A stretch of DNA of 64,000 nt from an uncultured Oscillospiraceae bacterium. Lineage in GTDB: Bacteria > Bacillota > Clostridia > Oscillospirales > Acutalibacteraceae. The notes beneath the pieces were generated by a model that made no database searches, had not been told where the DNA came from, and worked only from the letters and a program-made list of their open reading frames with translations. A program made the translations under genes and the position numbers. The stretch covers positions 62,001 through 126,000 of the forward strand of contig CAJJNV010000001.1 of the NCBI GenBank assembly GCA_905193225.1, in the 5' to 3' direction. Positions 15,451 through 22,830 of the stretch are shown piece after piece (position 1 is the stretch's first letter; each line of letters opens with the position of its first letter).

Positions 15451-15833
15451 CCCTTTTTGCAATATCGGGAATAGGCATAGTAACCGCCCTTGCCGTCACC
15501 GCAGTAAAAGAACATAACCGTTCACTTTCTCTTGCCGCCGCACTTTGCGGGGGTGTGATCATTCTTTTCTTTTGTCTTTCTCCCATAAAGGAAATATACG
15601 AAAATCTAAGTTCACTTATATCGGCCGCAAACATCGATACAAGCTACATAAAGATATTGCTTAAATCCCTTGGCATATGTCTGATCGGGGAATTTGCAGC
15701 CGATACCTGCAATGATTTCGGACTGGAGGGACTGTCGGGAAAAATTGAGCTTTTTGCCAAAACAGCAGTCATCATATGCACTCTGCCGCTGCTTAACAGT
15801 CTTGTATCGGTGGTGCTTGGCCTTGTTAAATAA
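15447..15833 (+). CDS. spoIIIAD: Stage III sporulation protein AD
   Basis: 128-residue membrane protein paralogous to SpoIIIAC but longer. Three to four hydrophobic segments: FAISGIGIVTALAVTAV, LAAALCGGVIILFFCLSPI, the conserved middle ILLKSLGICLIGEFAADTCNDFG, and a C-terminal VIICTLPLLNSLVSVVLGLV. The motif GLEGLSGKIELFAKTAVI is typical of the family. Start ATG overlaps the spoIIIAC stop by four bases. Part of the mother-cell side of the SpoIIIA-Q channel. Confidence 0.95.
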   Translation: MTLFAISGIGIVTALAVTAVKEHNRSLSLAAALCGGVIILFFCLSPIKEIYENLSSLISAANIDTSYIKILLKSLGICLIGEFAADTCNDFGLEGLSGKIELFAKTAVIICTLPLLNSLVSVVLGLVK

Positions 15834-15895
15834 AGCACAGCACAAATAAATCATTGCAAATAAAACATTTATGTAAAGGAATTAAAAAGGTGAAA

Positions 15896-17443
15896 ATGAC
15901 AGTGTGCAAATTTAAAAAAATCGGTCGGACGGAAAACATATTTTTTAAAAATAAAATTATATGTGTAAAAGCGGTGTTTGAAAGACACGGCGGTAAATCC
16001 GCTGAAAGGACGCTGACCGCCTTTATGGCTGCTGCAACAATCTTTTTATCATTCACAGCCTTTACGACCTGCGCCGATACTCTGCCGCAAGAATATAAAA
16101 CACAGGCTCTAATGCAGGAAAGTCAGCAGGAAAGTCAAGTTCAATTGCAGAAGTATGATAAACAACAAGAAAGTCAAGTTCACTTGCAGAAACAAGAAAA
16201 TCAGCAAAATGATATGATTCACTCACAGGAGCAAAACAATCCGCAAATAAGTCAAACATCAATCCAAAAGAAGGAAGAACACCAAGACGGTCAGAAAGCC
16301 GACTCATTTAAGCAGCAAAAAGTGTTGGCAATCCAGTCTCAGGTGCAGGAATACGACGATAAAGATATACATAGCGAAACCGATATAGGCACTGACCTTT
16401 ACGGTGAATGCTACGACGCGGCGGGCGCAGAAGGCCTTAAGCAAAGTCTCGACGATACTACCCTTTCCGATCTTTCAGATCTCGGCATAGATCCTTCAAA
16501 TCCCTATAGCGGCGGTCTTTCGGCCAAAAACGTATTTGAAAAACTGTTTGAAAAAATTAAAAACGCCTTTATATCGCCTTTTTCGTCGCTGTCCGGCGTT
16601 TTGACTGCGCTTATAATCTGCTCGGCCTTCGGTACTCTTTCAAAAAAAAGGCTGTCTGATACCGCGGATTTCACGGCGGCGGTTTGTATATCGGGTATAG
16701 CCGTCGTGCCATTTTGCTCTTGCATAGCCTCGGCCGTCAATACCATATCCCTTTGCTGCACCTTTATCATATCCTTTGTTCCGATTTATTGCGGAATTCT
16801 TCTGTGTATGGGCAGCGCGGCGTTTTCCTCTGCCGTGAGCGCGGCGGTTTTCGGCCTTGCACAGGTGGTATCGACTCTTGCGGGAACGGTCATAACTCCC
16901 TTTTCCGGAATGTATCTTGCCCTTTCGGTATCCTGCGCCTTTTCCCCGGAAATGAGACTGAGAGGGCTTACGTCGGCCGTGAAAAAGGCAATATTTTGGA
17001 CACTTGGCATTGCAATGACCGTCTTTTCGGCCGTTCTCGGTATAACCGGTTCGATAAATTCCGCCGCCGATACCGTTTCGGTCAAAACCGCCCGATTTTT
17101 TCTGTCAAACTCCATTCCTATTGTGGGCGGAGCCATTACCGACGCGGTAGGCACCCTTGCGGGCAGCATATCGGTGCTGCGCTCGGGAGTGGGAGCCTTC
17201 GGCATATGCGCCTTGCTTCTTTTGATACTTCCGGCCCTTTTGCAGATGCTTTTGTGGAAGGCAAGCCTTTCGGTAATGTCGGCCGCCGCCGAGCTTTTCG
17301 GCCAAAAACGGTGCGGTGAGCTTTTAAAGGGCCTCGGAGACGGGGCAGGGCTTCTGCTTTCGATAATAGTATCGGCGGGAGTGCTTTTTCTTGTGACATT
17401 CGCAATTCTTTTTCTCGGAGGAAAACAACTATGGGAGGCTTAA
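15896..17443 (+). CDS. spoIIIAE: Stage III sporulation protein AE with Gln-rich insertion
   Basis: Polytopic membrane protein of the SpoIIIA complex. I choose ATG 15896 (515 residues) because AAAGGTG lies just upstream; a TTG 42 bases earlier has no site. An N-terminal signal-like helix (TLTAFMAAATIFLSFTAFTTC) is followed by an unusual Gln-rich, low-complexity segment at about 71-155, built partly from two 13-residue repeats (ESQVQLQK/ESQVHLQK). The rest is the normal family: GLSAKNVFEKLFEKIKNAF, then six or more membrane helices with CSAFGTL, AVVPFCSCI and FSGMYLALSVSCAFSPE. Typical SpoIIIAE is near 400 residues, so the insertion explains the extra length. It overlaps spoIIIAF. Confidence 0.93.
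   Translation: MTVCKFKKIGRTENIFFKNKIICVKAVFERHGGKSAERTLTAFMAAATIFLSFTAFTTCADTLPQEYKTQALMQESQQESQVQLQKYDKQQESQVHLQKQENQQNDMIHSQEQNNPQISQTSIQKKEEHQDGQKADSFKQQKVLAIQSQVQEYDDKDIHSETDIGTDLYGECYDAAGAEGLKQSLDDTTLSDLSDLGIDPSNPYSGGLSAKNVFEKLFEKIKNAFISPFSSLSGVLTALIICSAFGTLSKKRLSDTADFTAAVCISGIAVVPFCSCIASAVNTISLCCTFIISFVPIYCGILLCMGSAAFSSAVSAAVFGLAQVVSTLAGTVITPFSGMYLALSVSCAFSPEMRLRGLTSAVKKAIFWTLGIAMTVFSAVLGITGSINSAADTVSVKTARFFLSNSIPIVGGAITDAVGTLAGSISVLRSGVGAFGICALLLLILPALLQMLLWKASLSVMSAAAELFGQKRCGELLKGLGDGAGLLLSIIVSAGVLFLVTFAILFLGGKQLWEA
16130..16191 (+). repeat. 39-bp direct repeat inside spoIIIAE
   Basis: The 23-base unit starting GAAAGTCAAGTTCA occurs at 16130-16152 and again at 16169-16191 with a single mismatch, 39 bases (13 codons) apart. 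It encodes the Gln-rich repeat of SpoIIIAE and points to recent local duplication. Confidence 0.85.
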
Positions 17444-17880
17444 AGGCGGCGGTGACGGCGGTTTGCTGCGGAGCGTTTCTTTGTGGGGTAATTAGTCTTT
17501 TTCTTAAAAACAGCGGAGTGTCAAAAACGGCAAAATTCACCCTTTCGCTTTTTCTTTGCGCCTGCGTTGCGCTGCCGATACTCAATGTGAATTTTTCAGA
17601 TCTTAAACAGCCCGATTTTTCCGGTTTTTCCGGCGAATGCAGCATAAATACCGAGCTTGACAGCTTTGTGGAGCAGCGCACGCGCGCCATAAGAGAACAA
17701 ACGGCGGTAAAGGAAATACAAATCATCGCCGAAAATGCCGGTGCTAAAATAATCAGTCTGTCTTTTGAAAAGGACGGATATGCCCGTCTTGTCGTGTCGG
17801 GCTGCGATGAAACGGAAATGGGAAGTATTGAAGAGAAAATTAAAACGGCCACGGGATACACGGCGGAGGTGACAAAATGA
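17431..17880 (+). CDS. spoIIIAF: Stage III sporulation protein AF
   Basis: 149-residue bitopic protein: two N-terminal membrane helices (AAVTAVCCGAFLCGVISLFL and FTLSLFLCACVALPILNV) and a soluble C-terminal domain from about 70 with the ring-building-motif-like pattern IIAENAGAKIISLSFEKDGYARLVVSG. The start ATG is 13 bases inside the end of spoIIIAE and uses a GGAGG site within that gene; the stop overlaps spoIIIAG by ATGA. SpoIIIAF is thought to form part of the ring in the outer forespore membrane. Confidence 0.9.
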   Translation: MGGLKAAVTAVCCGAFLCGVISLFLKNSGVSKTAKFTLSLFLCACVALPILNVNFSDLKQPDFSGFSGECSINTELDSFVEQRTRAIREQTAVKEIQIIAENAGAKIISLSFEKDGYARLVVSGCDETEMGSIEEKIKTATGYTAEVTK

Positions 17881-18428
17881 AGATGTTTGACAAAGGCAAA
17901 ACCGAGTTTTTGAAAAACAAGAACAAATGGCTAATCATAATCGGATTTGTCGGAATAGGACTGATATTTTTGTCAAGCCTTTTCCCGTCGGGCAATCAAA
18001 GCAGAAAATCCGACCAAAAAAAGCAGCAAAGCCTTTGCGATTATGAAAAGCAGCTTGAAGATAAAATTGAGGACACGGTTTGTAAAATAAGCGGCGCGGG
18101 AAAATGCAAGGTCGTGATAACCTTCGATCAGGGAATCGAGTACATCTATGCCAAAGAAGAAAAAAACACCGACGATAAATCCCTTACCTCCAAAACCGAC
18201 GAATACGCCGAGGGCAGCAAGAAAAGCGGTGAAAACGAATACATAATTATAGACACCGAAAACGGCGAGCAGGCCCTTCTTATAACCGAAAAGGCGCCAA
18301 AGGTCAGGGGAGTGGTGGTAGTGTGCGAGGGAGGGGGAAATCCGTCGGTTGCGGCGACGGTCAAAAGGGCGGTGACGGTTGCGCTGGACATAAGCGAGTC
18401 AAAGGTGTGTGTCAGTCCAAAGGCGTAA
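17877..18428 (+). CDS. spoIIIAG: Stage III sporulation protein AG
   Basis: 183-residue ring-forming protein of the SpoIIIA channel. One membrane helix near the N-terminus (WLIIIGFVGIGLIFLSSLF, about 18-36) is followed by the extracytoplasmic domain with KQLEDKIEDTVCKISGAGKCKVVITFDQG (a ring-building motif of EscJ type), a Ser/Lys/Asp-rich insertion, and the conserved ending PKVRGVVVVCEGGGNPSVAATVKRAV. Start overlaps spoIIIAF by four bases. It is followed by 257 bases without a gene before spoIIIAH. Confidence 0.95.
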   Translation: MKMFDKGKTEFLKNKNKWLIIIGFVGIGLIFLSSLFPSGNQSRKSDQKKQQSLCDYEKQLEDKIEDTVCKISGAGKCKVVITFDQGIEYIYAKEEKNTDDKSLTSKTDEYAEGSKKSGENEYIIIDTENGEQALLITEKAPKVRGVVVVCEGGGNPSVAATVKRAVTVALDISESKVCVSPKA

Positions 18429-18685
18429 GAACAATAAAATTTTTGAATCGTATATGCAATTTTACGTATGCTCTTGGCAGAAAACCGACTGCTTTAGCGA
18501 GCGAAGATCTGCCGCCGTTTGCAAAATAACATCCTAAAAATAAAACACTCTTAACATAAATAATTCCGCATTGCGGCAATGCACTTTGCCCCGGCGGATT
18601 AAATAAATATAATGTATCAACCAATAACCAACCCGTAAATCAATCAAACAAACAATCAATTCAAACATCGAAAGGAAACAGCACT
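18429..18685. other. Gap between spoIIIAG and spoIIIAH with two hairpins
   Basis: 257 bases; usually these genes are a few bases apart. Two inverted repeats can be seen: GGCAGA/TCTGCC (18476-18481 and 18507-18512) and the perfect GCATTG-CGG-CAATGC (18568-18582). Neither has a U-tract, so they are not normal terminators. A GAAAGGA site precedes spoIIIAH. Confidence 0.55.
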
Positions 18686-19243
18686 ATGAAAAAAAGCTTG
18701 ATAATCGGAAAAAGACAAATTCTTTTAGCGGCACTTGTGGTCATTCTTGCGGTGGCGGTATACCTAAACTGGCAGTTTTCAAAAAGCTCGAACAGCGGCG
18801 CGGTTACCGATGTTTATGCCGGCGGCCACATCGGAGAAGCGGTGCTTGTGGATTCCGATTCGACAGTGGAAAGCACCGACGGCAGCCATCAAAACGATTA
18901 TTTCACGACAGCCAAGGCCGAGAGAGAAAACAGCCGAAAGACCCAGCTCGACGAGCTTAAAGCTATCGCCGAGAATGTTAAGACCGACAGCGATTCGGCC
19001 AAAAACGCCAACGATCAGATGATTAAAATAAGCGGCTTCAGAGAAAAGGAAAACAACATCGAAACCCTTGTTCTTGCAAAGGGATTCAGCAAATGCGTAA
19101 CCGTCATAAACGATTCGTCCGTTACTGTGACTGTCAAAACCGACGGCCTGCTTCAGAGCGATATGCTTCAAATTCAGGAAATCGCCGCAGGGGAAACGGG
19201 ATACGATCTGCAAAGCATAAAAATTGTCGAAATAAAAAATTGA
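18686..19243 (+). CDS. spoIIIAH: Stage III sporulation protein AH
   Basis: 185-residue mother-cell protein that crosses the outer forespore membrane and meets SpoIIQ (or its clostridial equivalent) between the membranes. A single N-terminal helix (ILLAALVVILAVAVYLNW, about 12-29) is followed by an acidic spacer and the conserved region YFTTAKAERENSRKTQLDEL, then ANDQMIKISGFREKENNIETLVLAKGF and CVTVINDSSVTVTVKTDGL, the YscJ-like ring fold. The start has GAAAGGA. It is the last gene of the spoIIIA operon. Confidence 0.95.
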   Translation: MKKSLIIGKRQILLAALVVILAVAVYLNWQFSKSSNSGAVTDVYAGGHIGEAVLVDSDSTVESTDGSHQNDYFTTAKAERENSRKTQLDELKAIAENVKTDSDSAKNANDQMIKISGFREKENNIETLVLAKGFSKCVTVINDSSVTVTVKTDGLLQSDMLQIQEIAAGETGYDLQSIKIVEIKN

Positions 19244-19261
19244 CTTTATATGAAAAAACTA

Positions 19262-19290
19262 TTGTAAATTCAAATACGGTGTGTTATAAT
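19262..19290 (+). promoter_or_regulatory. Promoter of the riboswitch-oadB-like transcript
   Basis: -35 TTGTAA (19262-19267), 17-base spacer, -10 TATAAT (19285-19290). Transcription would start near 19297 and pass through the riboswitch at 19381-19515. Confidence 0.75.
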
Positions 19291-19380
19291 CCGGTTGAAA
19301 ATTGAATATTGGATTTTTCCTTTGCTGTGTCCGATAAAAACCTTTAAGGAAGTTTTCGGGCAGGGCAGTATATTCTTTCT

Positions 19381-19515
19381 TTAGTAAAAGGGAGTAATCG
19401 GCGGAAAGATATTTTCCGTGTTTTCGGCGTCAGAACGGCATTTTGCCCGCTTAAGACTTAAATGGTGAGACTTTTACCGGAGCTTTTTGAGGCTTCGGTA
19501 AAGGTCTTTTTTAAT
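19381..19515 (+). promoter_or_regulatory. Candidate yybP-ykoY-type (Mn2+) riboswitch with terminator
   Basis: GTAAAAG (19384-19390) pairs with CTTTTAC (19471-19477) as P1. Just inside are GGGAGTA on the 5' side and GGTGAGAC on the 3' side, the two loop signatures of the yybP-ykoY class, with a GGCGTCA segment between. The 3' half of P1 is shared with a terminator stem TTTACCGGAGC/GCTTCGGTAAA (about 19473-19502) followed by TTTTTT, giving the usual ON-when-bound layout: ligand-stabilised P1 prevents the terminator. Class identity rests on these motifs only. Confidence 0.7.
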
Positions 19516-19680
19516 ATCCGCAAAGAAATGATTTCTGACGAGCAAACGGCCTTAAACGCGATGCAGCTGTCCTTTATTGTCTCGCAAAACACCTGTGCAA
19601 AAACTTTTGTGCCGCCGACAGATCCCCGGTATTAAGAATATTATTAAAATATCATTATAAAAAAATTTTGGAGGAGTTTT
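19516..19680 (+). other. Leader downstream of the riboswitch
   Basis: 165 untranslated bases between the riboswitch terminator and the oadB-like start. The last bases hold a strong GGAGGAG site. I see no additional hairpin or small gene with convincing start signals. Confidence 0.5.
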
Positions 19681-20808
19681 ATGTCGGAGCTTTTTTCAAA
19701 CGTATCTAACATTACCTGGCAGCAAGTCTTAATGTGGCTGATAGGAGCGGTGCTCATATATCTTGCTATCAAAAAGGATATGGAACCTTCACTGCTGCTT
19801 CCTATGGGATTTGGTGCCATACTTGTCAACCTGCCAATGTCGGGTGCAGTCACTCAGATATATGATAAGGTCAGTGAAATAGGTGTTCTTGACACACTTT
19901 TTAATGCCGGTATCGCCAACGAGCTTTTCCCGCTGCTGCTTTTTGTGGGAATAGGCGCAATGATAGATTTCGGCCCGCTGCTTTCAAACCCCAAGCTGAT
20001 GATTTTCGGCGCAGCCGCCCAGTTTGGAATTTTTATGACATTTTCCTTTGCGGCATTGCTCGGATTCGACATAAAGGATGCCGCATCCATAGGAATAATC
20101 GGAGCGGCTGACGGTCCCACCTCGATTTTCGTTGCCCAGTATCTCAATTCAAAATACATCGGTGCCATAATGGTGGCGGCATATTCATATATGGCTCTTG
20201 TGCCCATTGTCCAGCCTCCGGTCATAAAGCTTCTGACCACCAAAAACGAGCGTCTCATAAAGATGCCCTATAAGCCCCGCCAAATTTCCAAGACAACCAA
20301 AATTCTTTTTCCCATCATAATAACAATGATAACCGGTATAATTTCTCCGAGAAGCGTGGCTCTCATAGGATTTTTAATGTTCGGAAACCTGATCAGAGAA
20401 TGCGGCGTGCTTGATTTTCTTTCCGAAACCGCCCAAAAGGTGCTTGCAAACCTTGTCACCCTCTTCCTCGGAATAACCATTGCCACAAAAATGCAGGCCG
20501 AGCAATTTCTCTCAAAGGAGACCCTGCTCATAATATTCCTCGGACTTTTTGCGTTTGTTTTCGACACTGCCGGCGGAGTTATATTCGCCAAGATTATCAA
20601 CATTTTCCTGCCTAAAGACAAAAAGATAAACCCCATGATCGGCGCGGCCGGAATATCGGCATTTCCCATGAGCGCAAGGGTGGTGCACAAAATGGGGCTT
20701 AAAGAAGATCCGCAAAACTTCCTGCTTATGCATTCCATAGGGGTAAACGTATCGGGACAGATTGCCTCGGTCATCGCCGGCGGCCTTATACTCAATCTGA
20801 TAGGGTAG
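19681..20808 (+). CDS. Sodium ion-translocating decarboxylase beta subunit-like membrane protein
   Basis: 375 residues, about ten membrane segments, of the OadB/GcdB/MmdB family, whose members couple carboxylic-acid decarboxylation to Na+ export. The diagnostic parts are present: LFVGIGAMIDFGPLLSNP, the regions with IGAADGPTSIFVAQYL and YSYMALVPIVQPPVIKLLTTKNER, and the C-terminal GAAGISAFPMSARVVHK. The gene is followed by a small OadG-like gene, but no biotin carrier or carboxyltransferase alpha subunit is nearby. Transcription begins upstream of a candidate cation riboswitch. The protein may therefore pair with subunits encoded elsewhere, or work as a stand-alone cation transporter. Confidence 0.9.
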   Translation: MSELFSNVSNITWQQVLMWLIGAVLIYLAIKKDMEPSLLLPMGFGAILVNLPMSGAVTQIYDKVSEIGVLDTLFNAGIANELFPLLLFVGIGAMIDFGPLLSNPKLMIFGAAAQFGIFMTFSFAALLGFDIKDAASIGIIGAADGPTSIFVAQYLNSKYIGAIMVAAYSYMALVPIVQPPVIKLLTTKNERLIKMPYKPRQISKTTKILFPIIITMITGIISPRSVALIGFLMFGNLIRECGVLDFLSETAQKVLANLVTLFLGITIATKMQAEQFLSKETLLIIFLGLFAFVFDTAGGVIFAKIINIFLPKDKKINPMIGAAGISAFPMSARVVHKMGLKEDPQNFLLMHSIGVNVSGQIASVIAGGLILNLIG

Positions 20809-20929
20809 AAGTGCACACCTGCATATCTTGCACGCCCGCACACATCTACACGCAATTCCCGAAAATATACAATATTAACATTATAATCAATAATCACTGA
20901 CGCAAGTGCAACAAAAGGAGAGAATAACA

Positions 20930-21067
20930 ATGCAATTTAATTATGATTCCTTTTTAAGTACCCTACCCATAATGGCCAAGGGAATGGCCGGAATATTCAT
21001 CGTAACCGTAATAATCATTGCCGCAATGTTCTTGCTCACGGGAATTTTCGGGCAAAAGAAAAAGTAA
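20930..21067 (+). CDS. OadG-like small membrane subunit
   Basis: 45-residue protein with one membrane helix: MQFNYDSFLSTLPIMAKGMA leads into GIFIVTVIIIAAMFLLTGIF, then a GQKKK cytoplasmic tail. The plan (short N-terminus, single helix with the MAKGMAGIFIVT pattern, basic end) is that of the gamma subunit of sodium-pumping decarboxylases, reduced to its membrane part. AAAAGGAG lies 8 bases before the ATG. It is 121 bases after the OadB-like gene and probably the last gene of that transcript. It likely stabilises the beta subunit. Confidence 0.8.
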   Translation: MQFNYDSFLSTLPIMAKGMAGIFIVTVIIIAAMFLLTGIFGQKKK

Positions 21068-21143
21068 CCAAACAGAGAAAAAGCGGCCCAATTTATCAGA
21101 ACAATAACGGCAGGCACGCAGCTTACCGGCGCTGGGACAGTCA

Positions 21144-21424
21144 GCTTAAGCAACAGACGGTCGAACACCGTACGGTTTCGCACGTTCCTTTTCCCGTGCG
21201 GCATCGCGTTTATCAACCATAGGCGCCAGCCTGATGGCCGATTTCACGCTTTCCCGCGCAGAAAAATGAACGGCAGAAACTCTTCGACCTTAAAAATAGG
21301 AAAATTTTTCGTTTTTGAAGTTTTGTCACGCCGATATACTGGCGTATTTCAAGTGGCGAAACGATAAAAACGGGTAATTTAACATTTTTAAGGCGTGCGG
21401 GGTTCGACCGTCTGTTGCTTAAGC
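21144..21424. mobile_element. MITE-like element with perfect 23-bp terminal inverted repeats
   Basis: The ends 21144-21166 (beginning GCTTAAGCAACAGACGG) and 21402-21424 are exact reverse complements over 23 bases. The 281 bases between outer ends carry no gene, but include small hairpins such as GCACG/CGTGC and CGCC/GGCG. This is the build of a non-autonomous transposable element or a dispersed palindromic repeat. No matching transposase is in the window. A direct target duplication is not obvious. Confidence 0.7.
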
Positions 21425-21433
21425 AAAAGAAAA

Positions 21434-21477
21434 ACACCCAAAGAACAAAGGAACAAGGTTCTTTGGGTGTTTTTTTA
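21434..21477. terminator. Bidirectional terminator beside tRNA-Ala
   Basis: Perfect 13-base stem ACACCCAAAGAAC/GTTCTTTGGGTGT (21434-21446 and 21458-21470). Rightwards it ends in TTTTTTTA; leftwards in TTTTCTTTT. It can end the leftward tRNA-Ala transcript and any rightward read-through from the OadB-like operon. Confidence 0.88.
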
Positions 21478-21551
21478 TCGTACAGATACCGTGATTGCAA
21501 ATATGTTGCGCCATACAACGACTGCTGCAAAGTGTTCGTACCTGTGCGTTA

Positions 21552-21627
21552 TGGTGGAGACGAAGAGGATCGAACTCTCGACCTTACGGATGCGAACCGT
21601 ACGCTCTCCCAGCTGAGCTACGCCCCC
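21552..21627 (-). tRNA. tRNA-Ala (anticodon CGC)
   Basis: 76 bases on the minus strand ending in an encoded CCA. Acceptor arms GGGGGCG and CGTCTCC pair with the G3-U70 wobble, the alanine identity element. D arm TAGCTCAGCTGGGAGAGC, anticodon stem TACGG/CCGTA around loop TTCGCAT (anticodon CGC, reads GCG), and T arm with GTTCGATCC. All parts are intact. Confidence 0.95.
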
Positions 21628-21804
21628 ATATTTGAATAAGTTGTTGAATGAGATATTTGCCTGTATGATTGATTTAATTTTTTTTATTTACGATTTTTCT
21701 GTAATCTCATTTTGTGCCGTTTAATTTATGCGGCAGCTAATGGTCGGTTGATGGGTGTTTTAGGGGAAAGGAGACCTTTTTCCGCTGTTTTTGACCACCA
21801 GTTG

Positions 21805-21833
21805 ATTATAACCAATACCGGCGGCAATGTCAA
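21805..21833 (-). promoter_or_regulatory. Promoter facing tRNA-Ala
   Basis: Minus strand: -35 TTGACA (21828-21833), 17-base spacer, -10 TATAAT (21805-21810), a full consensus match about 178 bases before the tRNA 5' end. Confidence 0.75.
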
Positions 21834-21866
21834 GATTATTTTTTTATAATATTTTGATATTTTCGG

Positions 21867-21895
21867 TTGTTAAAAAAATATTTTCGTGATATAAT
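21867..21895 (+). promoter_or_regulatory. Promoter of tepA-uppP
   Basis: -35 TTGTTA (21867-21872), 17-base spacer, -10 TATAAT (21890-21895). Confidence 0.7.
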
Positions 21896-22086
21896 TATTT
21901 GTAATGTATTTGTGGGAATGCATAATTTCAAGCGGTGATTAAGAAAACGCCTTTTGTCCAATGTGCTTTTGCAAAACGGGCTGCGATTTTTCACACCGTT
22001 TTTATGCGGTCTTTTAAAGATGAATGTTTTTCGGAAATTTTGCGAAAAATAATAACCCTGAAAATTATTTTTGGAGTTGTTATTTA

Positions 22087-22830
22087 ATGTCCGAAAGCTT
22101 TTTCCCCGAAAAAACCGTTCCCGAGATTGTTTCTCCCGATTTTCCCCGGGAAAACGACCCTGAAAGTCCTGAAGGCGAGCAGCAAAGCAGCTGCAAAAAC
22201 ACCGCTCTTTCGGCAGTTACGGCCGAGGGAAAGTATGTTTTTCATTCGCTTACCGTTATCGGTCAGATAGAGGGGCATTATGCATTGCCGCCCACCGCCA
22301 AGGCCACAAAATACGAGCAGATAATACCTCAGCTAATTGCGGTTGAGGAATCTCCCGAAATTAAAGGACTGCTCATTATTTTAAACACGGTCGGAGGGGA
22401 TGTGGAGGCCGGCCTCGCCATTGCCGAGCTTATTTCGGGAATGAAAAAGCCCACCGTTTCGCTGGTGCTCGGCGGAGGACACTCTATCGGTGTGCCCTTG
22501 GCCGTTTCGGCCGACCGTTCCTTTATAGTCCCCACAGCCACCATGACAGTGCATCCGGTCAGAATGAACGGCCTTGTTTTAGGGGTAAGGGAAAGCTTTG
22601 ACGTTTTCCTTAAAATGCAGGACAGAATAACCGAGTTCGTCATAAGAAATTCGCACATTTCAAAAGAGCGGTTTACGGAACTTATGACGGCAAACGATCA
22701 GCTTGTGACCGACGTTGGCTCCATGCTCGACGGTAAGCAGGCGGTAAAAGAAGGACTTATAGACGAGATGGGCGGTCTTAAAGACGCGGTTGCCTGCCTC
22801 TACAGACTTATTGAAAAGGAGACTTCATAA
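22087..22830 (+). CDS. tepA: ClpP-class serine protease, TepA/YmfB type
   Basis: Cytoplasmic ClpP-like protease (translocation-enhancing protein TepA in Bacillus). 247 residues from ATG 22087, which has GGAG 10 bases upstream; an earlier ATG at 22024 lacks a site. The N-terminal 45 residues are a Pro/Glu-rich extension. The ClpP fold follows: VIGQIEGHYALPPTAKATKYE, LLIILNTVGGDVEAGLAIAELI, the nucleophile region LGGGHSIGVPLAVSADRSF, and TMTVHPVRMNGLVLG with the presumed His. Its stop overlaps the uppP start by one base. In many Clostridia the gene stands before ftsK, as here with uppP between. Confidence 0.9.
   Translation: MSESFFPEKTVPEIVSPDFPRENDPESPEGEQQSSCKNTALSAVTAEGKYVFHSLTVIGQIEGHYALPPTAKATKYEQIIPQLIAVEESPEIKGLLIILNTVGGDVEAGLAIAELISGMKKPTVSLVLGGGHSIGVPLAVSADRSFIVPTATMTVHPVRMNGLVLGVRESFDVFLKMQDRITEFVIRNSHISKERFTELMTANDQLVTDVGSMLDGKQAVKEGLIDEMGGLKDAVACLYRLIEKETS

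Larger units (their letters stand above)
21068..21551. other. Gene-free region with a MITE-like element and terminator
   Basis: Between the OadG-like gene and tRNA-Ala. Its main contents are the 281-bp inverted-repeat element (21144-21424) and the bidirectional terminator (21434-21477). No protein gene is supported. Confidence 0.7.
21628..22086. other. Divergent intergenic region between tRNA-Ala and tepA
   Basis: Holds a leftward promoter (21805-21833) for tRNA-Ala, giving a long precursor leader of about 170 bases, and a rightward promoter (21867-21895) for tepA with a leader of about 185 bases. No further gene or repeat is apparent. Confidence 0.6.

Noticed and set aside
21552..21627. tRNA-Ala as an integration site for a genomic island
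   Set aside because: No integrase and no partial tRNA copy nearby; the adjacent inverted-repeat element does not duplicate the tRNA end.
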